23,368 nt of DNA from JBEIUO01 sp964549785 (GTDB lineage: Bacteria; Planctomycetota; Phycisphaerae; Phycisphaerales; UBA1924), in the NCBI GenBank assembly GCA_964549785.1, contig CAZJXA010000024.1:1-23368 (forward strand), written 5' to 3'. Positions 14,524 through 23,368 of this stretch are shown one piece after another. The notes under the pieces were generated by a model, which was not told the DNA's origin, did no database searches, and worked only from the letters and a program-made list of their open reading frames with translations. Each line of letters starts with the position of its first letter. Within the stretch, counting starts at the first letter, position 1. Made by a program: the position numbers and the translations under genes.

Positions 14524-15777
14524 TCAGATTCCGTACACGCGTTCTAGCCCGTCGCACATTGCCTTGACCGTGAACTCCCGCTCCACGAGGACCTTTCCGT
14601 TCGTCACCCACCGCGCCCGCAACTCCGGTGAAGCAACCATCATCCGAATCGCATCCCGGAGACCATCCATATCGTGCGGGCGCACCAATCGGCCGGTTTC
14701 GCCGTCGATGCACACCTCGCGCGTTCCGTCCACGTCGTAGGCCACCGGGCACGCTCCCGCCAGCAGCGCTTGCGGCACGGTTCGTGGCAGCCCTTCACGC
14801 AGACTGGGGTGAAGGAGGATGTCCATCACGCCCATCAGGCCGGGTATCTCGTCTGGGGAAACCATGCCGGTCAGAATAAGTTGGGTCGAATCATTCGGCG
14901 TTTCTCCGAGATCGAGTTGGCAGGTGCGAAGGCCGCTCTCGGCTGTTGCCCGTCGCACCAGGCGTTGGCGCCACCAGCCGTCGCCCACCCACAGGAGCTT
15001 CCAGCCGGGGTTCGCTCGGAGGTCGGCGAGCAAGGCGGTGAGGACGTCGTCGTGGCCTTTGTGCTCGGCCAATCGCGCCACGGTGCCGATGACGGCGTCG
15101 GACGGTCGGAGGTGCAATCGGACTCGCCCCGCGGCGCGTTCTCCGGCGGCCTGCAAGAACCGCCCGACCTCCATGCCGGATCGGACGGTCGTGAACTGCT
15201 CGGGGCGGCCGATCCCGCGTTCGAGAAACTGCCGGGTCATGGCATCGGCCACGCTGATGATGGCGTCGCAGTGAAGAGCCGCCTTTCGCTCGGCCGCGGC
15301 GTAAACGCCGTTCATAATCCGAACACCGAATCGTCTTGCGGGAGAACCCTCAACCGGCATGAACGGTGGTCCATGAATCGTGTGAATCACCCGGGGCGAT
15401 CCGCCGCGACGTTCCTTAACCGACCACGCGGCCAGACGGCCCACGATCCCGGCTTTGCTGCTGTGGGTGTGAACGACGTCGGGTGAGAGCCGCTCGATGA
15501 GTTCAGTCAAGGACCGTTTGGCGCGCAAGTCTTGCGACGGTCGAACTTCGCGTAGCAACGCGGGCACTTCGTGCAACGAGATGGGCTGCGTCCCGGTAGC
15601 ACTCGCGTTGTGATTGAATGCCTCGACTCGCGGCCGCATGGAGCCCTCGGGTCCGAATATTGGCCCGAACGCCAGGTGAACATCGTGCCCACGACGGGCC
15701 TGTTCTTCGCAGGAAAGCACGGTGTTTTCTTGCGAGCCGCCCAAAATCAGTCGTGTGGAGATGTGAAGTATGCGCAT
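14524..15777 (-). CDS. GT4-family glycosyltransferase
   Basis: GT-B enzyme of 417 residues. The N-terminus MRILHISTRLILGGSQENT is the usual GT4 opening with a glycine-rich acceptor loop. DVVHTHSSKAGIVGRLAAW and RVIHTIHGPPF are also typical. The donor half shows VIGTVARLAEHKGHDDVLTA and LHPSLREGLPRTVPQALLAG. The second glutamate of the EX7E motif is replaced by glutamine (EGLPRTVPQ). I believe this occurs in a recognised subset of GT4 enzymes, so it need not mean loss of activity. The end CPVAYDVDGTREVCIDGETGRLV is standard. It starts with ATG at 15777, is divergent from the kinase gene, and is followed by the secreted unknown. There is no extra C-terminal module. Donor and acceptor are unknown. 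Confidence 0.88.
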   Translation of the reverse strand: MRILHISTRLILGGSQENTVLSCEEQARRGHDVHLAFGPIFGPEGSMRPRVEAFNHNASATGTQPISLHEVPALLREVRPSQDLRAKRSLTELIERLSPDVVHTHSSKAGIVGRLAAWSVKERRGGSPRVIHTIHGPPFMPVEGSPARRFGVRIMNGVYAAAERKAALHCDAIISVADAMTRQFLERGIGRPEQFTTVRSGMEVGRFLQAAGERAAGRVRLHLRPSDAVIGTVARLAEHKGHDDVLTALLADLRANPGWKLLWVGDGWWRQRLVRRATAESGLRTCQLDLGETPNDSTQLILTGMVSPDEIPGLMGVMDILLHPSLREGLPRTVPQALLAGACPVAYDVDGTREVCIDGETGRLVRPHDMDGLRDAIRMMVASPELRARWVTNGKVLVEREFTVKAMCDGLERVYGI

Positions 15778-15940
15778 GATTTGCCGGAACGGGGCGAAAT
15801 CAGAAGAATTATTCGATCCGTGCGCCCACAGCGAGCGTTTTTCACTATCTTAGTAGCGAGCAGCAGCGCCGGGTTGCCGCGCGGAGTCAACGGGGGGTTC
15901 GCAGGCGAGACGGGCAGTTGAAGGTTTTCAGAGAGTGACG
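15778..15940. promoter_or_regulatory. Divergent promoter region between GT4 and kinase genes
   Basis: These 163 bases separate two divergent starts and are locally AT-richer than the neighbourhood (15800-15855). TATCTT at 15846-15851 could be a weak -10 for the kinase, without a convincing -35. The GCCGATAA motif of the other polysaccharide promoters is absent here. Confidence 0.3.
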
Positions 15941-18346
15941 ATGCGCAACGGCAAGGCGGATAACCTGGATGCGACGGCGCCTGGGATCGTGCGTGGGCTC
16001 CTTTCGCACGCCGGGCCGGATGATCCGACCCGCCGGCGGAAGCCGGCTCATGGGCTGAACGGGAACGCCGCAGCGGCCGCCGCAGGGGCGGGTTCGGGCG
16101 AGGCGGTGTCATCGCCCGCGTGGGAGACGGTAGTATCGCTGCCGAAGCGCATCGGCAAGTACACCATTGTGAGGCAGATCGCGGAAGGCGGGATGGGGAT
16201 TGTTTTTGAGGCCACCCAGGACGAGCCGGTCCGATCGGTTGCCCTGAAAGTTCTCAAGCCGGGGTTGATCGCCGGCGCGAACCTCAAGCGCTTTCAGACC
16301 GAAGCGCAGATTCTCGCCGATCTGCGGCACGACCACATCGCCCAAGTGTACGAAGCGGGTGTCCATCACGACGCGGCGACGGGACTGGCGGTTGCGTACT
16401 TCGCGATGGAGTACATCCCGGCCGCGAGCACGCTGACCCAGTTCGCGGCCCACAACGAGCTTTCGGTCGCCGAGCGTCTCCGGTTGTTCTTGGACGTCCT
16501 CTCCGCGGTGGGGGCGGCCCACAAGAGGGACATCGTTCACCGTGACCTGAAGCCCAGCAACATCCTCGTGGACGCGAACGGCGTCGTCAAAGTGATCGAC
16601 TTTGGCGTGGCCCGCACCAACGACCAGTCGCACGCCGTGGCCACGCAGGCGGGGATGGTGATCGGCACGCTTGAGTTCATGAGCCCGGAGCAGATCGGCG
16701 ATCAGGCGCGGGTGTTGGACACCCGTTCGGATGTGTACACGCTGGGCATCATTCTGCATCTGCTGCTCGCCGATGAGATGCCGTATGAGGTATCGCGGAC
16801 GGATGTTACGCAGGCGGCGACCACCGTCCTGAACGTCCATCCGAAGCCGCTTCCCCGTTTGCCGGTTTCGAGCCCGAAAGACCTGAGCACCATCATCGCG
16901 TGCGCGATGATCAAGGACCGTCGGCGAAGGCTGCCCAGCGTTGAGAAGATGGCGTCCGAGATCGAACGCTACCTCGAAGGAAAGCCGATTGACAGCCGGC
17001 GCGACACCATATATCGGCTCGGACGAAATGCGCAGAGGTTCCTCGCGAACAACCGGATTCTCGCGTTTTTTATGGCCGTGTTGGTGGCGGGGCTTGTGAC
17101 TCACTTCGCCGTCGTCCCGGTGGCCTTCCGTTTTACCCGGCTGGGCGGCTGGGTCGAGGACGCGATGGCATCGGTGTCGGCTCCTTCGTTGGCGTCATTC
17201 GATCATGTGGCGGTCGTGGAGATCCGCGATGGAACCGATTTTGAGGCCCTCGCGCGAACGTTGAACATCAGCGGAGTGAGCAACGAAGATACCGTGGCGG
17301 GCAAGGGTTCACGCCGGCTTTTACACGCCGCGCTGCTACGCCGTTTCGTTTCGAGCGGGTGTACCGCGGTGGGGCTCGACATCATGTACCGCGGCGAGTC
17401 GCACGAGACGGACGCCAAACTGCGCGCGGCGATGAGCTCGCTCATCGACCAAGGCATCCCCGTCGCGATCGCCCAGCCGCATTGGTTCGGCGACGGTAAC
17501 AGCACGGAGCCACCGGTTGATCCCGCGTTTCTGGCGACGCCCAGACTCCTCTTGGGGGGGATTTCCTTCGATAATGACCCCGCGCTACCGATGGTGAACT
17601 TCGCGATGCAACGGAAACAAACCGCGCTTGTGCCCTCGTTGGCCGCGTGTCTGTGGGGCGCGTCCCGCCTCGATACGACGAATCTCACCTACCAATTCGA
17701 TCACGAACATTTGCGCCTGGTGATCTCCCCGTCCGACCACTCCGCTCCTTGGGACAATCAGATTTCCGCGCCCGTCAGTTACATCGGCCCGGTCTCTTTG
17801 GCCGTCCCGGCGTTTGGCGTCGAGGCCGACGACCTCAGCGCCTCGGTTCCTTTTTCGCTAGCCACCGCCCCGATTCGCGAAGCGGCCACCATCGGGCTTA
17901 CCGAAGCGCTCTTGCTGGACGAAGAGTCGTTCGTAAAGCGGTTCAATGGACGCATCGTGCTGCTGGGCGACGCACGAGAGCCGCCCGGCAAGCGCTCCGA
18001 CATTCACACGATTCAAGGGCAGCGGGTGGCAGGGGTATGGGTCCATGCGGCGACGCTCGAAGGCTTGTGCCGCGGCAGGACCACATCCTATTTGCAGGAA
18101 GCCGCCACGCTTATCCTCACATTCGTGGTCGCCGCGCTGGGGGCCGCGATAACTCTCTCGAGAATGCCGTGGGGTACGAAGGTTCTCGCCGCGCTTGTCA
18201 TCGCGGGTGCGGCGGTGGCAGTCAGTGCGGTTGTATACTCCGGAGCGGGGTATTTCGTGAATCCCCTCCCCGTTATCGCGTCGTTCTTTCTCGGCACCAC
18301 GGCCATGATGATTCTGTACGTCCGCCCTCAAGGAGCCCCTGCTTGA
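15941..18346 (+). CDS. Membrane Ser/Thr protein kinase with C-terminal CHASE2 sensor
   Basis: Phosphorylates protein targets in response to an extracytoplasmic signal. The kinase domain (about residues 71-330) is complete: glycine loop IAEGGMGIVFEA, ATP lysine in VALKVLK (103), HRDLKPSN (200-207), DFG at 220-222 and SPEQ. A transmembrane helix follows (about 373-396), then a CHASE2-like extracytoplasmic domain (VAVVEIRDGTDFEAL, AALLRRFVSSGCTAVGLDI, GRIVLLGDA), then three helices between about 724 and 796. Most CHASE2 proteins I know place CHASE2 at the N-terminus and the catalytic domain last; here the kinase comes first. About 60 low-complexity residues precede the kinase. I start at the ATG at 15941, with GAGAG 5 bases upstream; a GTG at 15935 is possible. 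Its stop overlaps the start of the lipoprotein gene. Confidence 0.9.
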   Translation: MRNGKADNLDATAPGIVRGLLSHAGPDDPTRRRKPAHGLNGNAAAAAAGAGSGEAVSSPAWETVVSLPKRIGKYTIVRQIAEGGMGIVFEATQDEPVRSVALKVLKPGLIAGANLKRFQTEAQILADLRHDHIAQVYEAGVHHDAATGLAVAYFAMEYIPAASTLTQFAAHNELSVAERLRLFLDVLSAVGAAHKRDIVHRDLKPSNILVDANGVVKVIDFGVARTNDQSHAVATQAGMVIGTLEFMSPEQIGDQARVLDTRSDVYTLGIILHLLLADEMPYEVSRTDVTQAATTVLNVHPKPLPRLPVSSPKDLSTIIACAMIKDRRRRLPSVEKMASEIERYLEGKPIDSRRDTIYRLGRNAQRFLANNRILAFFMAVLVAGLVTHFAVVPVAFRFTRLGGWVEDAMASVSAPSLASFDHVAVVEIRDGTDFEALARTLNISGVSNEDTVAGKGSRRLLHAALLRRFVSSGCTAVGLDIMYRGESHETDAKLRAAMSSLIDQGIPVAIAQPHWFGDGNSTEPPVDPAFLATPRLLLGGISFDNDPALPMVNFAMQRKQTALVPSLAACLWGASRLDTTNLTYQFDHEHLRLVISPSDHSAPWDNQISAPVSYIGPVSLAVPAFGVEADDLSASVPFSLATAPIREAATIGLTEALLLDEESFVKRFNGRIVLLGDAREPPGKRSDIHTIQGQRVAGVWVHAATLEGLCRGRTTSYLQEAATLILTFVVAALGAAITLSRMPWGTKVLAALVIAGAAVAVSAVVYSGAGYFVNPLPVIASFFLGTTAMMILYVRPQGAPA
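18330..18335 (+). promoter_or_regulatory. Ribosome binding site of the lipoprotein gene
   Basis: AAGGAG inside the end of the kinase gene, 7 bases before the TTG at 18343. It is the strongest such site in the window and identifies the TTG as the start. Confidence 0.7.
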
Positions 18347-19029
18347 AGATTGTCGTTCTTTCTCTCGTTGCTTCGATCTCGTTCTTGGGGTGCGGATATA
18401 ACCACCATGACCTCACTCCGGAAGACCGTTACCCGCACCCGAAACTTCCCTTTCTGACATCGATGAGTTCAGCCCCTGGTGGTGGCCCACCGACGCTGAC
18501 CCTCACGAATGCCTCGAACGAATTCCGGTACACGTTCGTTTCGTCGCAGATCGTGACACGACCGCCTGCGGCCAATGCATCGGTCGTGTTGGACGCGAAC
18601 AGCCGTATCCCGGTCGTGGTGGCCGAAGGATTAGTGCATTTCGAGCTCACCGATCCTCCTCTCAACGCGACCTTCCGGCCCCCGTGGTGGGTGGTCCGCA
18701 ACCACACGGCCATCGCCGGGGCCGACGGTACGAAGTTCATTTTTCAAACGGTACCCGAAACCCCGAGCTTCGCCGGCGAGCGACAAGCGCGGGTGATCTG
18801 GCTTTCCGGCGGCACCGTCCGGTACGGTCACAAGACAGTTCAAGCCGGCTACACCACGTGGGTCGAGGATGGCAAACTCCCCACCCCCCCTCCAGCGGAG
18901 CACGACTATGCAGAGTACGGCCCCGGCATCGGGAACGTATGGGGGTGGACCACCGGGAAGGTCGCGAACAACCCGGCCGTTGCGGCCGTTGTTCAGCAAG
19001 CTCAAGTCGCGCTGAATCCGACACCCTGA
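18343..19029 (+). CDS. Predicted lipoprotein with PWWV/GADGT motif, unknown function
   Basis: A 228-residue protein starting at TTG, supported by AAGGAG 7 bases upstream. The TTGA overlaps the kinase stop by four bases, so translation is probably coupled. The N-terminus MKIVVLSLVASISFLGCG is a lipoprotein signal with the acylated cysteine at 17; the lipobox FLGC is not ideal. The mature protein reads as beta-rich (TLTLTNASNEFRYTFVSS, ARVIWLSGGTVRYG) with a proline-rich C-terminal part. Residues 113-137 contain PPWWVVRNHT followed by GADGTKFIFQTV, which closely matches the next gene. I cannot assign a family. Given its position it may be an envelope partner or target of the CHASE2 kinase; that is inference. 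Confidence 0.75.
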   Translation: MKIVVLSLVASISFLGCGYNHHDLTPEDRYPHPKLPFLTSMSSAPGGGPPTLTLTNASNEFRYTFVSSQIVTRPPAANASVVLDANSRIPVVVAEGLVHFELTDPPLNATFRPPWWVVRNHTAIAGADGTKFIFQTVPETPSFAGERQARVIWLSGGTVRYGHKTVQAGYTTWVEDGKLPTPPPAEHDYAEYGPGIGNVWGWTTGKVANNPAVAAVVQQAQVALNPTP

Positions 19030-19038
19030 ACGCAGGGT
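19023..19038 (+). terminator. Weak hairpin at the end of the lipoprotein gene
   Basis: ACCCTG pairs with CAGGGT around the loop AACG, overlapping the stop codon. A T-rich tract (about 19048-19059) starts roughly ten bases later, which is far for a classic intrinsic terminator. Confidence 0.3.
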
Positions 19039-19094
19039 TCGGCTGGTCTTGTTCTTTTTGTGCCGTGCGATCGCCGACCGGCTTCTCACTTTTG

Positions 19095-19100
19095 TATATT
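19095..19100 (+). promoter_or_regulatory. Possible -10 element before the second PWWV gene
   Basis: TATATT (5 of 6 matches to TATAAT) in a locally AT-rich segment, 33 bases before the ATG at 19134. No good -35 is seen. It suggests that the third gene of the cassette can be transcribed independently. Confidence 0.35.
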
Positions 19101-19119
19101 TCGACAACCCCGCTCAAAC

Positions 19120-19124
19120 AGGAG
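19120..19124 (+). promoter_or_regulatory. Ribosome binding site of the second PWWV gene
   Basis: AGGAG, 9 bases before the ATG at 19134. It fixes the start of a gene whose reading frame is open for 150 codons further upstream. Confidence 0.6.
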
Positions 19125-19133
19125 ACCCAGACC

Positions 19134-19727
19134 ATGCCGACATCACCCTTCAAGAGTTTCGAGTTGATCCACCACCCCGGCACCGCGCGCTCTTCGTATG
19201 TGCTGGTGACGGGTAACGACGACGCGACCGCTATGCTGGTGGACGCGCCCTCGACCGCCTCGTCCGCCGACAAATGTGTGACGCACTTGACGGCGTCGTC
19301 GGCGGACACGGCGGTGGAGATCGTCAGCGATGACGGGGCGGTGTACGCCTCGTGCACGCCGCCCAGCGTTTCCTCGGCGTCGGTTCCGTGGTGGGTGATC
19401 CGGACGCGGACGGTTCGCCTCGGCGCCGACGGAACCGGGTTCATTGTGCAGCGCGTGGTGTCTCAGAGCGGCGGGAAAGACTACGAAACAACCCGTGTTC
19501 TGTTCATCGACGGCACCTCGACGTCCAAGGTCCGGTGGTCGGTGTTCGTCGGCGGCGCCTGGTCGGCCCAGACCGACATGGCGACGATTGGTAAATTCGT
19601 CGAAGTCGTCGCGGAACTCCCGAGCGGCTCCGTGACAATCAGCGGCGAGTCCGCGATCTCGGGGAACACCGCGATGACCGCGCTGAAGGACCGGTTTGTG
19701 AATGTGCTGATCCCGGCGACCCAGTGA
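19134..19727 (+). CDS. PWWV/GADGT-motif protein, homologue of the preceding lipoprotein
   Basis: A 197-residue protein of unknown function. The ATG at 19134 has AGGAG 9 bases upstream. No signal peptide or transmembrane helix is visible, so it is probably cytoplasmic unless exported by another route. Residues 84-108 contain VPWWVIRTRT and GADGTGFIVQRVV, aligning with the lipoprotein before it. The similarity continues as alternating beta strands (TTRVLFIDGTSTSKVRWSVFV), so the two look like paralogues sharing one beta-rich domain. A short internal repeat, TASSAD, occurs at 41-46 and 53-58. The C-terminal third is rich in Ser, Thr and Val (SGSVTISGESAISGNT). A 104-base gap with a possible hairpin and a -10-like element separates it from the lipoprotein gene. 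Existence is well supported, function not. Confidence 0.75.
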   Translation: MPTSPFKSFELIHHPGTARSSYVLVTGNDDATAMLVDAPSTASSADKCVTHLTASSADTAVEIVSDDGAVYASCTPPSVSSASVPWWVIRTRTVRLGADGTGFIVQRVVSQSGGKDYETTRVLFIDGTSTSKVRWSVFVGGAWSAQTDMATIGKFVEVVAELPSGSVTISGESAISGNTAMTALKDRFVNVLIPATQ

Positions 19728-19801
19728 GCAAGGGCGAAAACGTGAAACATCTGTTTGGAGGCGAGAGCGATCCGATTCTGAATTAATCCCCCCCGCTTAC
19801 C

Positions 19802-20872
19802 CTACTCCGCGCCTCCATCGATGTACACATCCACTGCCTGCCCGGGCACCAGCCGCAAGTCCGCCGGCGGCTTCATCTCAAAGACCACGTCGATCACGCG
19901 CGTGTCCGTCCGCTCGATGTTTGCGCCGGTCAGGTCGGTCTTGGGCCGCGCGAACGGCTCGACCCGCAGAAGGGTCACCGGAATGTCTCGCACCACACCG
20001 CCCCGGGTGCGGGCCATCGCCCGCAGCGCTGAAGTATCCATGGGCAAGAGCGCCAAGTCTTCTTCATCGACCTGAGCCCGCACGTTCAGCGTCGAAAGGT
20101 CGCCCAGGATGAGCGCAGCCCGAGAGGGGTCGGTCAACGCATACTCACCCGGTTCGATCGACCGCCGAAGGATCGTCCCCGCTCGCGGCGACCGAACGGT
20201 CTGGCGCGAAATCAGCGTTTCCAAGGCCGCCACTTCCGCATTCCGCTGCGTGAGCGTCGCCTCGAAGATCACCAGGTCCGGGGCCCAACCCCCGGCCCTC
20301 AATTTCGCCAGATCCGCCTCCACTCGGGCCAGCCCGGCCTTGGCCTCATCAACGCCCAATCGCAGGGTGACAACGTCACGCTGCGTGGAGGCCCCGCTGC
20401 GATCCGCCGCCTCGGTGAAGCGCAACACTTCCTGCCGCTCCTTCAGCCGCGCCGTCGCGGCGACCACGGCCGACTCAAGAGGCGGAACATCTTCCGCTCG
20501 GGGCAACGCTCTCCAACGTTGTATTTCCGCCTGAGCCGCTGGAATCGCCGCCTTGGCCCGCACCAAATCGGCTTCGAGCGTCCTGGCATCCAATTGAAAG
20601 AGCGGCTGATCGGCCTCGACCCGGTCGCCGACGTTCACGAAGACTTTCGCCACCAAGCCCGGTTCCGCGGCCACCACATTCACAACCTTGCCGCTCCCCC
20701 CACCCCCGCCGGGCTCCAGAATCCCGAGGGCGGCGATGCCGCGGCCGAAGGGGTTCACGGAAGCCTCGCGCGCCAATGGGACGTCTTGGGGAACCACCTT
20801 TGATTCCGTCACCGCCCATACACCGACCGCCAGGCCGGCGACGGACATCAAAATCGTCAGGTACTTGACCAT
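19802..20872 (-). CDS. HlyD/DevB-like periplasmic membrane fusion protein
   Basis: Adaptor subunit of an ABC-type or RND-type efflux system, anchored in the inner membrane and reaching into the periplasm. An N-terminal helix (YLTILMSVAGLAVGVWAV) anchors it. The lipoyl/barrel-sandwich halves are VVNVVAAEPGLVAKVFVNVGDRVEADQPLFQLD and, near the C-terminus, VRSPRAGTILRRSIEPGEY. Between them (about 90-215) lies a helical hairpin rich in Ala, Glu and Arg. The beta-barrel end includes LVPGQAVDVYIDG. The length of 356 residues is normal. The region GRGIAALGILEPGGG resembles the start of DevB-type fusion proteins. No ABC ATPase, permease or outer-membrane channel is in the window, so it is an orphan here. 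It follows carB by 77 bases on the same strand. Confidence 0.87.
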   Translation of the reverse strand: MVKYLTILMSVAGLAVGVWAVTESKVVPQDVPLAREASVNPFGRGIAALGILEPGGGGGSGKVVNVVAAEPGLVAKVFVNVGDRVEADQPLFQLDARTLEADLVRAKAAIPAAQAEIQRWRALPRAEDVPPLESAVVAATARLKERQEVLRFTEAADRSGASTQRDVVTLRLGVDEAKAGLARVEADLAKLRAGGWAPDLVIFEATLTQRNAEVAALETLISRQTVRSPRAGTILRRSIEPGEYALTDPSRAALILGDLSTLNVRAQVDEEDLALLPMDTSALRAMARTRGGVVRDIPVTLLRVEPFARPKTDLTGANIERTDTRVIDVVFEMKPPADLRLVPGQAVDVYIDGGAE

Positions 20873-20949
20873 AATGCCTCAACGGTAGCGATTCTCCGCG
20901 CGATCGTTTTCATCTCCCGCCCGCGCCGGGTCTGCCTATCTGCCTTCCG

Positions 20950-22824
<1,875 letters not shown>

Positions 22825-22834
22825 NNNNNNNNNN
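22825..22834. other. Assembly gap of ten Ns
   Basis: Ten undetermined bases inside carB. Sequences on the two sides encode overlapping parts of the same protein rather than adjoining parts, so the gap length and the join itself are unreliable. Confidence 0.95.
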
Positions 22835-23368
22835 GGCCGCCGCCGATGATGACGACCTTCTTGCGATCGGTGATGCGGATTTCATCCTCGCCGCGAAACC
22901 TGGACCTCTCCGGATCGCCGCCCCCACCGTCGGCTCCCGCTCCACCCTGCGCGGCCCGTTCATACGTCGAGTAGTAGTACGGGGTCACCGCCTCAAACTC
23001 GGCCGCGCAGGTGTCCACCAACTTGTACACCGGCTCGATCCCGGCGGTCTTGCGGTGCTCGCGGGCTTTCAGCACCGTCTCCGGGGTGATCTTGCCAAGG
23101 TACAAATTGGCCAATTGGGCATCGGAAAACCCCATCTGCTTGGCCTCGAACAGGACCTCCGCCGGCAATTCCTCCAACCGCTTGTAGTCACACAAGACGT
23201 CCTCGAACTCCACGATCTCCTTGATCTGGTCGAGAAAGAACGGGTCGATGTTCGTGAGTTGCCGCACCTTCTCGATCGTCCATCCCATCTTGAACGCGTA
23301 CCGCACGTAATACAGCCGTCCTTGGCTCGGCACGGCGAGCTTGCGGCTCAACTTTTCCAGCGGGATGG
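22835..23368 (-). CDS. carB: Carbamoyl-phosphate synthase large subunit fragment (right of gap)
   Basis: A 178-codon internal fragment of CarB, open from the window edge to the gap. It covers the end of the first ATP-grasp half (IPLEKLSRKLAVPS), the oligomerisation domain (RYAFKMGWTIEKVRQLTNID, FFLDQIKEIVEFEDVL, AKQMGFSDAQLANLYLGKI), then VYKLVDTCAAEFEAVTPYYY and KKVVIIGGG, which opens the second half. The last 85 or so codons repeat, in diverged form, what is encoded just left of the gap: KITPETVLKAREHRK against AINPDTILQVRAHRK. The linker after YYYSTYE is Gly-rich here (GGAGADGGGGDPE) and unrelated to that of the other copy. It is probably the CarB of a related organism or a second contig rather than the continuation of the same gene. 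Confidence 0.92.

Noticed and set aside
19728..19801. Terminator between the convergent genes at 19727 and 19802
   Set aside because: I looked for a stem with a T run on either strand and saw none convincing.

Overview
This is a GC-rich, gene-dense bacterial window. Coding regions are back to back, many open with GTG or TTG, and the longest gene-free stretch is about 170 bases. No rRNA, tRNA, CRISPR, transposase or phage gene is visible. The mix of many glycosyltransferases, a KdsC/HldE-type sugar pathway, a Ser/Thr kinase with a CHASE2 sensor, and unknown secreted proteins suggests a Gram-negative-type environmental bacterium. Planctomycetota (Phycisphaerae-like) is my best guess, by inference only. 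A run of ten Ns at 22825-22834 shows that this is a draft, probably metagenomic, scaffold.

Positions 1-15777 form a surface-polysaccharide region in alternating blocks. On the minus strand a GT4 enzyme (4080-2857), a KdsC-like phosphatase, a methyltransferase and a second GT4 cut by the window edge appear to form one block. Divergent from it is a GT2 enzyme (4253-5440), which ends 12 bases from the convergent GT4 at 5453. That GT4 is the second gene of a minus-strand pair with a CgeB-like glycosyltransferase (9516-7129). Divergent again are an HldE-like cytidylyltransferase/sugar kinase with swapped domain order and a GT2 enzyme (to 12500). Converging on these is a pair made of a GT4 (15777-14524) and a large secreted protein of unknown function. 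Several of the glycosyltransferases carry an extra C-terminal Rossmann-like module. An 8-base motif, GCCGATAA, recurs just upstream of four of these genes and looks like a shared promoter or operator element.

Positions 15941-19727 (+) hold a signalling cassette: a membrane Ser/Thr kinase whose CHASE2 sensor lies C-terminal to the kinase, a lipoprotein whose TTG start overlaps the kinase stop codon, and a third protein homologous to the lipoprotein. The two small proteins share a PWWV...GADGT motif that I cannot assign to a known family.

Positions 19802-23368 (-) hold an HlyD/DevB-type membrane fusion protein with no transporter partner in view, and carB (carbamoyl-phosphate synthase large subunit). 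The carB gene is interrupted by the N gap. The two sides of the gap encode the same part of the protein in diverged form, so the join is probably an assembly error, and sequence right of the gap may come from another genome.
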